Assembly: GCF_037204085.1 (NCBI RefSeq) | Contig: NZ_JBBCBW010000003.1 | Location: forward strand, 124,001-188,000 | Source of the DNA: Variovorax sp037204085 | GTDB taxonomy: Bacteria > Pseudomonadota > Gammaproteobacteria > Burkholderiales > Burkholderiaceae_C | Direction: 5' to 3' | DNA length: 64,000 nt | Shown: one piece after another, positions 16,976 to 25,592 of the stretch | Position numbering within the stretch: the first letter of the stretch is position 1 | Layout: every line of letters starts with the position of its first letter | Made by a program: the position numbers and the translations under genes | Notes under the pieces: generated by a model | What the model was told of the DNA's origin: nothing | Database searches by the model: none | Seen by the model: only the letters and a program-made list of their open reading frames with translations

Positions 16976-19147
16976 TCAGAACGCCACCGAGGCCTGCATG
17001 TACAGCGTGCGCGGCTGGCCCACGTACTTGCCGCCGTTGTTGTCGACCGAGCGGTTGTAGTAGCGGCGGTCGAACAGGTTCTTGAAGCCGACGGCCAGCT
17101 TCAGGTTGCTCATCGAGGGGCCGAAGTCGTAGCCCGCGCGCAGGTTCATGGTGGCGTAGCCCGGAATGTCGCCCAGCCGGCCGGTTGAATCTTCCACCGT
17201 GATGTACCGCGCGCCGTCGTCGGGCGAGCCCGGCGAACGCTGCTTCGACTGCGCGTACACGTCGGCGTTGAAGGTCCACGGCCCGCGCTCGTAGCGCGCG
17301 CCGAGCGTTGCCACCTGGCGCGAGTAGAACGGCAGGTCGCGGCCGGCAAAGGCGCCGGCCTTGGAGGTGGCCTGCGTGTACGTGTAGGTCGCGGAGAGCG
17401 ACAAGCCCTTGAGCGAATCGCTCAGGCTGCCCATGTCGTAGCGCAGGGCCGACTCCAGGCCGCGGTGCCGGGTGGCGCCCAGGTCGGTCCACTGGCCGAC
17501 GTCGCCCGTGATCGAGCGGGCCAGCTGCAGTTCCTTGTCGAAATTGATGTTGAACAGCGTCAGCTCGCCGCTCCAGGTCTCGCCCTTGTAGTGCGTGCCG
17601 ATTTCATAGGTCTTGGCTTTTTCGGGGTGCAGGCCGGTGGTGGACTGCGCAAGCTGGGCGTATTGCTGCGGGCCGAACGACACGCCGGCGTTTGCAAACA
17701 CCGACCAGCGCTCGCTCATGCGGTAGAGCACCGACAGCGTCGGCAGCACTTCGTTGGAGTCGATCTTCGGATAGATCGCGCCCGTCACGCGGTTGTTTGC
17801 CACGGTGAAGACATCGTTGTGCGAGCGGATCGATTCGTAGCGCACGCCGGGCGTGATCGTCCAGTTGCCGAAGTCGATGCGGTCGTCGATGTAGAAGGCA
17901 TGCGCGGCCGTGCCGCCCTTGCTGGTCTGGTACGCCGGCTGCGCACGGGTGTAGGCGTTGTAGCCAGGCGTAGGCGTGTAGTAGCTGCTGCGCGTTGCCA
18001 CCTCGGAGGCTTCTTCCTTGAGGTAGCGCAGGCCCACGCTCACTTCCTGCACCACGCTACCGGAATCGATCAGCCGCGAGTAGCGGGGCTCGATGGCAAA
18101 GGTCTTGTAGTCGCGCGGAGCCGTGGTGAGCCGGCGCCGGCCGGTGTTGGCGCCGGTGCCTTCCTGCTCGAGGTAACTGCTGCGGTACGAGTCCGTGTAG
18201 TAGGTCAGCATCTCGAACTTGTTCACGCCGTCGTTGTGCGTGTACTTGATCGAGCCGTCGGTGCGGCGTCCGGAAAATTCGTCGAAAGGGCGGTCCGACT
18301 GGAACGGGTTGACGGCAAATTGCGCCGTCGTCAGGCCGCCGGGCATGCGGCCCTTGCCTTCGAAATGGTGCAGCGAGACGGCAATGTCGTCGGTCTTCGA
18401 GATGCGGTACGCGCCCTTCAGCATCAGGTCGTTGATGCTGGTGTGGTCGTTGCTCTGGCGAAAGCCGTCGCCGTGCGTGCCCGAATACAGCAGCGCAAGG
18501 CCCAGGCCGTTCTCGTTGGTGCCGCCCATGAACAGCGTGGGCGTGGTCTTGACGCCGCCGCCATGGCTGGCGCTTTCGACGCCCACGCCGATTTCGCCTG
18601 CAAACTGCTTCGGAATCGCCCGCGTCACAAAGTTGATGATGCCGCCCACGTTCTGGGGGCCGTAGCGCACCGAGCCCGCGCCGCGCACCACGTCGACCGC
18701 CTCCAGGCTGCCGAGCGACAGGGGGGCGAGCGACAGCTGCGGCTGGCCATAGGGCGCATAGGCCAGCGGCACGCCGTCCAGCAGGATGGTCGAGCGCGGC
18801 GACAGCCGCGAGGTGAGCCCGCGCACGCCCACGTTGAGCGAGATGTCGCTGCCGCCCGTGCCGTTGCTCTCCTGCACCTGCACGCCGGGCACCTGGCGCA
18901 GCACGTCGCGCACGCTGCTCGAGCCGCTTTCCTGGATCTGCTTGCGCTCGATGATGCTGCGCGCGCCCGGATGCTCGAGCACCTTGGTCTCGTTGGGCGA
19001 GCCCAGCCAGTCACCGGTAACGGTCACCGCCTCCAGCGATTTCGCGCCCGATGCGGCGTCAGCAGGCTCCGCGTCGGCCGCAAAGCTCTGGAAGCTGACG
19101 GGAAACAGCGCCATGACCAGCGCGGCGCACTTTTTCTGCTTGAACAA
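16976..19147 (-). CDS. FecA-type TonB-dependent siderophore receptor
   Basis: 723 residues. A signal peptide (cleavage near FAAD, residue 24) leads to a plug domain (about 45-180) with VRGAGSVRYGPQNVGG and INFVTRAIP, strongly reminiscent of E. coli FecA. The barrel shows further FecA-like blocks (ALLYSGTHGDG, KGRMPGGLT, NWTITPGVRYE) and ends QPRTLYMQASVAF with a terminal Phe. It would import ferric citrate or a related chelate across the outer membrane. There is no N-terminal signalling (STN) domain and no fecIR pair next to it, so it is probably not self-regulating. Translation begins at a TTG (19145-19147) behind GAGGAG, which decides the start. Confidence 0.9.
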   Translation of the reverse strand: MFKQKKCAALVMALFPVSFQSFAADAEPADAASGAKSLEAVTVTGDWLGSPNETKVLEHPGARSIIERKQIQESGSSSVRDVLRQVPGVQVQESNGTGGSDISLNVGVRGLTSRLSPRSTILLDGVPLAYAPYGQPQLSLAPLSLGSLEAVDVVRGAGSVRYGPQNVGGIINFVTRAIPKQFAGEIGVGVESASHGGGVKTTPTLFMGGTNENGLGLALLYSGTHGDGFRQSNDHTSINDLMLKGAYRISKTDDIAVSLHHFEGKGRMPGGLTTAQFAVNPFQSDRPFDEFSGRRTDGSIKYTHNDGVNKFEMLTYYTDSYRSSYLEQEGTGANTGRRRLTTAPRDYKTFAIEPRYSRLIDSGSVVQEVSVGLRYLKEEASEVATRSSYYTPTPGYNAYTRAQPAYQTSKGGTAAHAFYIDDRIDFGNWTITPGVRYESIRSHNDVFTVANNRVTGAIYPKIDSNEVLPTLSVLYRMSERWSVFANAGVSFGPQQYAQLAQSTTGLHPEKAKTYEIGTHYKGETWSGELTLFNINFDKELQLARSITGDVGQWTDLGATRHRGLESALRYDMGSLSDSLKGLSLSATYTYTQATSKAGAFAGRDLPFYSRQVATLGARYERGPWTFNADVYAQSKQRSPGSPDDGARYITVEDSTGRLGDIPGYATMNLRAGYDFGPSMSNLKLAVGFKNLFDRRYYNRSVDNNGGKYVGQPRTLYMQASVAF

Positions 19148-19196
19148 GGTTTCTCCTCGGATATCTCAATAAATCGAAACTGCTGCGACGTCCCGC

Positions 19197-20345
19197 TCAG
19201 GACGTGGTGCGGGTGCTGCCGGAAAGTGCCCGGTCGCGAGCCGCCGCCGCGGCCACGGCGCGGCGCCGCCACCAGAGCCAGACGCCGCTCACGCCCAGGC
19301 CGCAAAGGGCAAGGCCGAGCAGCACGGTGACCGCCTGGTGCACCAGCCCGCCCAGCTCGCCCGTGTGCAGCGGATAGATCACCACCACCGCGCCGTTGCC
19401 CACGTCCAGGTCCTGCCAGCGGCGCACCGCCAGCACCTCGCCCGTCAGCGGATGCAGCCACGCCGAGCCGATGCCGTTCGGATGCGGGTCGTCGGGCAGC
19501 CGGAAGCGAACGCGCAGCGGCCGATCGGGCTTGGCCGGCACCTGGACGTAGCCGATCGGCTGGCCCGGAAACACCTGCTGGGCGCGGGCGACGAGCTCAT
19601 CGAGCGAAAGCCGGGGGCCTGACGCGGGGCTCTTGGGCACCACGGGCGGCTTGACCTGCTGTTGCCCGACCGCTGCTGAAATGAAGTTGCCGAGCGGCCG
19701 CCAGGCCATGTAGGCGCCCGTGAAGACCGACACCGCGACAAGCAGCCCAAGCACCGCGCCGCCGGTCCGGTGCAGGTCGAACAAGCCGCGCAGCAGGCCG
19801 CGGTTCAGCACGATGCGCAGCGAAGGCGGCCAGCGCGTGGGCCACCACAGCACCACGCCCGTGACCAGCAAAAAGAGGTAGGCCAGCGCCACAAAAGCCA
19901 GGATGCCCTTGCCCGTGTCTTCCAGCAGCAGGCTGCTGTGCAGTTCGAACATCAGGTTGTAGGCGCCTTCGTGCGACCCGCGCCGGCCCTGCTCGGCGCC
20001 GGTTGCCGGGTCGAGGTAAAGCGTGCCCTCCCACGGCCCGCGCACGTACACCCAGAGCGTTTCGCCGGGCTTGCGCGGCGGCCGCAGCGTGAAGTTGGTG
20101 GTAGGGCCGAACTCGGCCAGGATGCGCTGGCGCAGCGGCTCGAGCGGCAGTGCGGCCCGGGCCGTTGCTGTTCCCGCATCGGCCGCGCTTCGCGCGACGA
20201 AGAAGGCGGGATGCGCGTAGCGGTCGATCGGCAAGGCCACCACCAGCACGGCGCCAAGCAGCGCCGTGAGGGCGAGTACCGGTCCGAGCGACAGGCCGAT
20301 CCAGCGGTGAATCTTGAGCCAGAGGCGTCTCAGGGGGGCGCGCAT
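19197..20345 (-). CDS. PepSY-associated TM protein
   Basis: 382 residues with four transmembrane segments: one near the N-terminus (IHRWIGLSLGPVLALTALLG), two around residues 155-215, and one near the C-terminus (LLGLALCGLGVSGVWLWWRR). The PepSY_TM signature HRWIGL and the FDLHRTGG motif are present, with His residues that may bind haem. Proteins of this type accompany TonB receptors and are thought to reduce imported ferric complexes at the inner membrane. It precedes the receptor by 49 bases on the same strand, so the two form an operon. The ATG at 20345 is taken; a TTG two codons upstream is possible. Confidence 0.85.
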   Translation of the reverse strand: MRAPLRRLWLKIHRWIGLSLGPVLALTALLGAVLVVALPIDRYAHPAFFVARSAADAGTATARAALPLEPLRQRILAEFGPTTNFTLRPPRKPGETLWVYVRGPWEGTLYLDPATGAEQGRRGSHEGAYNLMFELHSSLLLEDTGKGILAFVALAYLFLLVTGVVLWWPTRWPPSLRIVLNRGLLRGLFDLHRTGGAVLGLLVAVSVFTGAYMAWRPLGNFISAAVGQQQVKPPVVPKSPASGPRLSLDELVARAQQVFPGQPIGYVQVPAKPDRPLRVRFRLPDDPHPNGIGSAWLHPLTGEVLAVRRWQDLDVGNGAVVVIYPLHTGELGGLVHQAVTVLLGLALCGLGVSGVWLWWRRRAVAAAAARDRALSGSTRTTS

Positions 20346-20448
20346 GAACAACGGGGACTTCGAGGCGTCCCGTCACGGTTGTTGGCTGGCGCGCCGGTCA
20401 CGGCGCGTTGGCTGAAAATCTCGGCAAAAGGCGAAAGCGCCAAGCGAA

Positions 20449-20468
20449 CAGCCGCCCTCGGGCGGCTG
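20449..20468 (-). terminator. Probable terminator hairpin after purB
   Basis: CAGCCGCC and GGCGGCTG form an 8-bp stem around CTCG, 20 bases beyond the purB stop. Read on the minus strand the tail is TTCGCTT, only weakly T-rich, so efficiency is uncertain. Confidence 0.45.
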
Positions 20469-20488
20469 GTGCATCGGTGCGGGAAGCC

Positions 20489-21868
20489 TCAGATTCTACT
20501 GGCGAGCTCCGCGGCCTTGCCCACGTAGCTCGCAGGCGTCATGGCCAAGAGCCGTTCTTTTTCGGATTCCGGAATCTCGAGCGAACGGATCAGGCCGTGC
20601 AGCGCCTCGGCCGTGACGGTCTTGCCGCGCGTCACTTCCTTCAGCTGCTCGTAGGCGCCCTGCACGCCGTAGCGGCGCATCACGGTCTGGATGGGCTCGG
20701 CCAGCACTTCCCACGAGGCGTCAAGGTCTTCGGCCAGCGCTTCTTCGTTGAGTTCCAGCTTGCCCAGGCCCGTGGCCAGGCTCGCATAGGCGAGCGTGGC
20801 GTAGCCGAAGGCCACGCCGATGTTGCGCAGCACCGTGCTGTCGGTCAGATCGCGTTGCCAGCGGCTGATCGGCAGCTTCTCGCTCAGGTGGCGCAGCACC
20901 GCATTGGCCAGGCCCAGGTTGCCCTCGGCGTTTTCGAAGTCGATCGGGTTGACCTTGTGCGGCATCGTCGACGAGCCGATTTCGCCCTTCTTGAGCCGCT
21001 GCTTGAAGTAGCCCAGGCTCACATAGCCCCAGATGTCGCGCGAGAAATCAATCAGGATGGTGTTGGCCCGCGCCACCGCGTCGAACAGCTCGGCCATGTA
21101 GTCGTGCGGCTCGATCTGGATGCTGTACGGCTGAAAGCTCAGGCCCAGGCCCAGCGGCGCCGGCGTTTCGATCACCTTGCGGCTGAACGCCTCCCAGTCG
21201 AAGTCTGGCCAGGCGGCAAGGTGGGCGTTGTAGTTGCCCACCGCGCCGTTCATCTTGCCGAGCAGCTGCACCGCGGCAATCTGCGCGCGGGCCTTCGAGA
21301 GGCGCACCGCCACGTTCGCGATTTCCTTGCCGACCGTGGTGGGGCTCGCGGTTTGGCCGTGCGTGCGCGACAGCATCGACACGCCGGCGAACTGGTGCGC
21401 CATTTCGCGCAGCTTGGCAATCAGCCCGTCGATGGCCGGCAGCACCACTTTCTCGCGGGCGGCCTGGATCTGCAGCGCATGGCTGGTGTTGTTGATGTCT
21501 TCGCTGGTGCAGGCAAAGTGCACGAACTCGGCGGCGGCCAGCAGTTCCGGCCGGGCTTCGAACTTGGACTTGATCCAGTACTCGACCGCCTTCACGTCGT
21601 GGTTGGTGGTTTTTTCGATTTCCTTGATGGCCAGTGCGTCGGCCTCCGAGAAGTGGGCGACCAGGCCCAGCAGGTACTTGCGGGCGCCGCCCGTGAGTGG
21701 CTTGAATTCAGCGAAGCCGCAGTCGGACAGCGCAATGAACCACGCCACCTCGACCTGCACGCGCCGGTGCATGTAGCCCTGTTCGCTCATCAGCGGGCGC
21801 AATGCCGCGAGTTTGGCCGCATAGCGGCCGTCCAGTGGGGAGAGGGCGGAAACGGTGGAGAAGCTCAT
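20489..21868 (-). CDS. purB: Adenylosuccinate lyase
   Basis: 459 residues, typical of the E. coli-type enzyme. The fumarase/aspartase-superfamily signature is STMPHKVNPIDFENAEGN at about residues 296-313, with the catalytic Ser in the preceding loop. Further family blocks are SPLDGRYA at the N-terminus, the His-bearing KTTNHDVKAVEY, and SRTHGQTASPTTVGKE. It catalyses two steps of purine synthesis (SAICAR to AICAR, adenylosuccinate to AMP) in the cytosol. Single gene, with a long gap before the divergent glutathione transferase. Confidence 0.97.
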   Translation of the reverse strand: MSFSTVSALSPLDGRYAAKLAALRPLMSEQGYMHRRVQVEVAWFIALSDCGFAEFKPLTGGARKYLLGLVAHFSEADALAIKEIEKTTNHDVKAVEYWIKSKFEARPELLAAAEFVHFACTSEDINNTSHALQIQAAREKVVLPAIDGLIAKLREMAHQFAGVSMLSRTHGQTASPTTVGKEIANVAVRLSKARAQIAAVQLLGKMNGAVGNYNAHLAAWPDFDWEAFSRKVIETPAPLGLGLSFQPYSIQIEPHDYMAELFDAVARANTILIDFSRDIWGYVSLGYFKQRLKKGEIGSSTMPHKVNPIDFENAEGNLGLANAVLRHLSEKLPISRWQRDLTDSTVLRNIGVAFGYATLAYASLATGLGKLELNEEALAEDLDASWEVLAEPIQTVMRRYGVQGAYEQLKEVTRGKTVTAEALHGLIRSLEIPESEKERLLAMTPASYVGKAAELASRI

Positions 21869-21987
21869 GCCCGAATTTTAGGCGGCCCGCGCCGACGCCC
21901 GTTTGCGACAGTTCGAAGCTGCCTTTTTCAGCGTTCCCCTAAAATAGCCGCGAACAATCGTTATCAAAGCAAAGGGAGAGAGCCTTC

Positions 21988-22599
21988 ATGAAACTGATCG
22001 GATCGGCCGCCAGCCCTTATGTGCGCAAGGTGCGCGTGGTGCTGGCCGAGAAACGGCTCGACTACCAGTTCGTGATCGAAGATGTCTGGTCCGCCGACAC
22101 CACCATCGCCCATTCCAACCCGCTCGCGAAGGTGCCTTGCCTCATCATGGAAGGCGGCGAGGCGATGTTCGACTCGCGCGTGATCGTCGAATACCTCGAC
22201 ACGCTGTCCCCCGTGGGCAAGCTCATTCCGCAGCAGGGTCGCGAGCGTGCCGAGGTCAAGACCTGGGAAGCGCTGGCCGACGGCGTCATGGACGCCGGCG
22301 TGCTCTGGCGCCTGGAAGCCACTTGGAGCGGCCGCGGCGACGGCGAGCGCAGCGCCACCTGGATCGAGCGCCAGCGCGCCAAGGTCGAGGGCGGTATTGC
22401 CGCCATGGCCAAGGGCCTGGGCGACAAGCCTTTTTGCAGCGGCATTCACCTGAGCCTGTCGGACATCGCAGTCGGCTGCGCGCTGGGCTGGGTGGGGTTT
22501 CGCTTTCCAGAAATCGACTGGCGCGGTGAGCACCCGAACCTCGGAAAGTTGTACGACAAGCTGATGCTGCGGCCGAGCTTCATCGACACGCAACCATGA
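21988..22599 (+). CDS. Glutathione S-transferase family protein
   Basis: 203 residues with the two-domain GST layout. The N-terminal thioredoxin-like domain begins MKLIGSAASPYVRKVRV, with Ser9/Pro10 in the catalytic region, and has the cis-Pro NPLAKVPCL and the glutathione-binding FDSRVIVEYLD. The C-terminal helical domain includes the conserved LSLSDIAVGCALG N-capping box. It resembles the YibF-like group. Substrate is not predictable. GGGAGAGAG precedes the ATG. Divergent from purB. Confidence 0.9.
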   Translation: MKLIGSAASPYVRKVRVVLAEKRLDYQFVIEDVWSADTTIAHSNPLAKVPCLIMEGGEAMFDSRVIVEYLDTLSPVGKLIPQQGRERAEVKTWEALADGVMDAGVLWRLEATWSGRGDGERSATWIERQRAKVEGGIAAMAKGLGDKPFCSGIHLSLSDIAVGCALGWVGFRFPEIDWRGEHPNLGKLYDKLMLRPSFIDTQP

Positions 22600-22634
22600 A
22601 ATGAAAAAGGCGCCCCGGGCGCCTTTTTCATTTC
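22599..22634 (+). terminator. Terminator after the GST gene
   Basis: AAATGAAAAAGGCGC pairs with GCGCCTTTTTCATTT across a short CCCGG loop, overlapping the stop codon by one base. A-rich on one side and T-rich on the other, it could work in both directions. Confidence 0.88.
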
Positions 22635-22926
22635 CGGGGCACCGTGTGCGGCGCCCCCTTTTCGTGGGGAATACAAAAATGCTGCGAGGCGCCCCGACGC
22701 GAAGGAGGGAGGGAGGGAGGAGGAGAAGAATCACCTCGGGATTTCGACCAGACGAGAAACGCCTGGAAGACCTCGCAACATGAAAACCGGAGGACATTTG
22801 CTGTCCACGTCTTTTATGAGGACAGTGTGCCAGCGCGGTTCCCGGTTCAGTGGTAAACGTTTGTGACGATCAGTTCACACGTACTACAAGACTCCAGTGC
22901 GAGAAGCGCCCCGTCGGGGCTCCCGG
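22635..22926. other. Intergenic region with a G-rich tract
   Basis: No supported gene in 292 bases between the GST terminator and the glutathione peroxidase stop. At 22704-22723 there is a purine run GGAGGGAGGGAGGGAGGAGG that could form a G-quadruplex on the plus strand. AT content rises at 22790-22890, perhaps a leftover promoter or untranslated region. Confidence 0.5.
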
Positions 22927-23568
22927 TCAGTTTGCAGCGAGCTGGCTTTCCACCACCTTCACGAAGGCGGCTTCGTCGGGTGCAGTCATGCTCGACCACG
23001 CCTGAACCACCTTGCCGTCCCGTCCGATCAGGTACTTGTAGAAGTTCCACTTCGGCGTGGTGCCGGAGGCCAGCGCCAGCTGCTTGAACAGCGGGTTGGC
23101 GTTGGGGCCGCGGACCGAAGTTTTGGCAAACATCGGAAACTTCACGCCGAAGGTGCTTTCACAAAAGTCGGCAATTTCCTTGTTGGAACCCGACTCCTGG
23201 GAGAAATCGTTCGACGGAAAGCCCAGCACCACCAACCCGCGCGAGCGATATTTGCTGTCCAGCGCCTCCAGCCCCTTGTATTGCGGGGTAAAGCCGCAGA
23301 AGCTCGCGGTGTTGACCACCAGTACCACTTTGCCGGAGTACTGGCACAAAGACTGGGGTTTTTCGTCCTGCAGCCGCGGGAAGGTGTGTTGCAGTGTGGC
23401 CGGGCAGGCTGCGTCGGCGGGGGCCGCAGCGGGGCTGGTGGCCGGAGCCGTAGATGGGCCGGCAGAGGGGGCCTGGGCACCCGCCGTACCGGCGGCAAGC
23501 AGGCAAGCCGCGAGCGCGGCGGCCTGTGCAAGGCGCATCGGCACGGGCGATCGGGTGGGGGTTGGCAT
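22927..23568 (-). CDS. Secreted glutathione peroxidase family protein
   Basis: 213 residues. A signal peptide (ALAACLLAAGTAGAQA, cleavage near residue 33) and a Pro/Ala-rich linker precede the peroxidase domain. The catalytic Cys lies in VVNTASFCGFTPQYKGLE; the family motifs GFPSNDF and WNFYKYLIGRDG supply the Gln/Trp/Asn partners. A Cys rather than selenocysteine is used. It would reduce peroxides in the periplasm, possibly with thioredoxin-like donors. The start MPTPTRS at 23568 gives the most normal signal peptide. Divergent from the ferritin-like gene. Confidence 0.88.
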   Translation of the reverse strand: MPTPTRSPVPMRLAQAAALAACLLAAGTAGAQAPSAGPSTAPATSPAAAPADAACPATLQHTFPRLQDEKPQSLCQYSGKVVLVVNTASFCGFTPQYKGLEALDSKYRSRGLVVLGFPSNDFSQESGSNKEIADFCESTFGVKFPMFAKTSVRGPNANPLFKQLALASGTTPKWNFYKYLIGRDGKVVQAWSSMTAPDEAAFVKVVESQLAAN

Positions 23569-23696
23569 AGGGGCTCCTGGTACAAAAATGGGGGTATGTA
23601 TCCGTGCCGTCAGGGGGCGCATGGCCGCATCATCGCGCGTCTGTCACGAGCGCGCCAAGCAGGCCGACTAAAATCGGCGGCCTTAGAAAGATTTTG

Positions 23697-24554
23697 ATGC
23701 TTTATCCGGAACTCTTCAGACAACTCGAATCTGTCCGCTGGGACATGGACAAGGACATTCCCTGGCAGTCGTTCGATGCTTCGCTGCTGTCCGAAGAACA
23801 GGCGCAAACCATCAAGATGAACGCCATTACCGAGTGGGCGGCGCTGCCGGCCACCGAAATGTTCTTGCGCGACAACCGCCACGATAGCGATTTTTCCGCT
23901 TTCATGTCGATCTGGTTCTTCGAGGAGCAGAAGCACTCGCTGGTGCTCATGGAGTACCTCAAGCGCTTCAGCCCCCAGCATGCCCCCACCGAGCAGGAGC
24001 TGCACGAAGTGCGCTTCGACTTCGACCCGGCGCCCCCGCTCGAGACCCTCATGCTGCATTTCTGCGGCGAGATCCGCCTCAACCACTGGTACCGCCGGGC
24101 GGCCCAGTGGCACACCGAGCCGGTCATCAAGCACATCTACACCACGCTGAGCCAGGACGAAGCCCGCCACGGCGGCGCCTACCTGCGCTACATGAAGCGT
24201 GCGCTCGAAAAGTTCGGCGACGAAGCCCGCGCCGCCTTCACCAAGGTCGGCGTGCTGATGGCCAGCGCGCGCCGCACCGCGCAGGCGCTGCACCCTACCA
24301 ACCTGCACGTCAACAAGGCGCTGTTCCCCAACGACACCATCCAGAGCCGCATGCCCGACCCGGATTGGCTCGAGCACTGGCTCGACAAGCAGATCAAGTT
24401 CGATGCGGCCTGGGAGGGCAAGGTCGGCGAGCGCATCCTGCACAACCTGAGCCTGCTCATGAACCGCAGCTTCAAGACCGTGCAGGAGCTCAATCGCTAC
24501 CGCAAGGAAGTCTCCGCCAACCTCGGGCCGCAGGCCGAGTACCAGGGCGCGTAA
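23697..24554 (+). CDS. Ferritin-like diiron protein
   Basis: 285 residues, largely helical. Metal-ligand patterns typical of a four-helix diiron protein are visible: EEQKH near residue 80, EIRLNHWY near 122, and DEARH near 158. They suggest a ferritin-like or acyl-ACP-desaturase-like oxidase fold, though the substrate is unknown. The ATG at 23697 follows AGAAAG; a TAAAAT -10-like box lies about 30 bases upstream. It is the first of three plus-strand genes leading to the ECF41 pair, but an ECF41 promoter follows it, so it is probably a separate unit. Confidence 0.75.
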   Translation: MLYPELFRQLESVRWDMDKDIPWQSFDASLLSEEQAQTIKMNAITEWAALPATEMFLRDNRHDSDFSAFMSIWFFEEQKHSLVLMEYLKRFSPQHAPTEQELHEVRFDFDPAPPLETLMLHFCGEIRLNHWYRRAAQWHTEPVIKHIYTTLSQDEARHGGAYLRYMKRALEKFGDEARAAFTKVGVLMASARRTAQALHPTNLHVNKALFPNDTIQSRMPDPDWLEHWLDKQIKFDAAWEGKVGERILHNLSLLMNRSFKTVQELNRYRKEVSANLGPQAEYQGA

Positions 24555-24586
24555 AGGGATAAAGGGGCGCGTCCCGCGAAATGGCC

Positions 24587-24613
24587 TGTCACAAACCAGG
24601 TCGATCGCCCGTC
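24587..24613 (+). promoter_or_regulatory. ECF41-type promoter of the sigma factor gene
   Basis: TGTCACA (24587-24593), a 16-base spacer and CGTC (24610-24613) match the promoter described for ECF41 sigma factors. Transcription would begin close to the ATG at 24622, giving an almost leaderless message, and the factor would activate its own gene. Confidence 0.82.
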
Positions 24614-24621
24614 TTGTGACC

Positions 24622-25503
24622 ATGGACGACGCCACCCTTACTTTCGACAGCCACCGCCGCCGCCTTCAGGGCATTGCCTACCGCATGCTCGGCACCGTTG
24701 CCGAGGCCGAAGAGGTGGTGCAAGACGCCTGGCTGCGCTGGCACGAGGCCGACAAGACCAGTTTCGACAGCGCCGAAGCCTGGCTGGTCACCGTCGTCAC
24801 ACGGCTTTCCATCGACCGGCTGCGCGCCGCCAAGGTCCAGCGCGAGCACTACATCGGGGCCTGGATGCCCGAACCCACGCTCACCGATACCCCCGCCACG
24901 CCCGAGCAGTTGCTCGAGCGCGCCGACAACGTGTCGGTGGCTTTCCTTGCCGTGCTGGAGCGCCTGGCGCCCGAGGCGCGCGCCGCCTTCCTGCTGCGCG
25001 AGGTGTTCGACGCCGACTACGAAGAAGTCGCCCGCACCCTCGGTAAGAGCGAAGCTGCCTGCCGCCAGCTGGTGCACCGCGCCAAGGCGCAGGTGCAGGA
25101 GGCACGGCCGCGCTTCCAGGTCTCGCGCGAAACCCACCAGCGCCTGCTTCAGGCCTTTGCCGATGCGGCGGCACGCGGCAGCCTGCAGGACCTGAAGGCG
25201 CTGATGGCGGAAGACGTCGAACTCATCGGCGACGGCGGCGGCAAGGTGCAGACCTTCAGCAAGGGTCTGCGTGGCAGCCAGCGGCTGGCGCAGCTTTACT
25301 TTGCGCTCTGGCGCCGCATGGGCCCCGCGGTGCGCATGGAACTGGTGGACATCAATGGCGAGCCGGGGCTGCTGCGCTTTCTCGACGGGCAACTCGAATC
25401 GGCGCAGACCTTCGAGATCGAGGGCGAGCGCATCGTGCGCATCCGCGCCCAGCGCAACCCCGACAAGCTGGCGCGCATCGCGCAGCTTTTTTCTTCGAAA
25501 TAG
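24622..25503 (+). CDS. ECF41-group RNA polymerase sigma factor (SigJ-like)
   Basis: 293 residues. Region sigma-2 is at about 8-75 (HRRRLQGIAYRMLGTVAEAEE, shown by its RmLGs.aEAEd pattern) and sigma-4 at about 105-160 (YEEVARTLGKSEAACRQLVHRA). A C-terminal SnoaL-like domain carries the DGGGK motif (about residue 200) that regulates ECF41 activity in place of an anti-sigma factor; the WLPEP motif of the linker is WMPEP here. The ATG at 24622 is taken over a GTG at 24616 because the -10 element ends at 24613. The carboxymuconolactone decarboxylase gene downstream has the same promoter. Confidence 0.92.
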   Translation: MDDATLTFDSHRRRLQGIAYRMLGTVAEAEEVVQDAWLRWHEADKTSFDSAEAWLVTVVTRLSIDRLRAAKVQREHYIGAWMPEPTLTDTPATPEQLLERADNVSVAFLAVLERLAPEARAAFLLREVFDADYEEVARTLGKSEAACRQLVHRAKAQVQEARPRFQVSRETHQRLLQAFADAAARGSLQDLKALMAEDVELIGDGGGKVQTFSKGLRGSQRLAQLYFALWRRMGPAVRMELVDINGEPGLLRFLDGQLESAQTFEIEGERIVRIRAQRNPDKLARIAQLFSSK

Positions 25504-25514
25504 TTCGCGCGGCG

Positions 25515-25541
25515 TGTCACAGGGCTGGGTCATGGCCCGTC
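25515..25541 (+). promoter_or_regulatory. ECF41-type promoter of the carboxymuconolactone decarboxylase gene
   Basis: TGTCACA (25515-25521), exactly 16 bases, then CGTC (25538-25541): identical elements and spacing to the promoter at 24587. This marks the downstream gene as the direct target of the ECF41 factor. A leader of about 45 bases with CTGGAG precedes its ATG. Confidence 0.88.
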
Positions 25542-25592
25542 TTCAGTGGGTAGGAAGCAGATCTTTCAAACCCAAACCACTGGAGCATTTTC

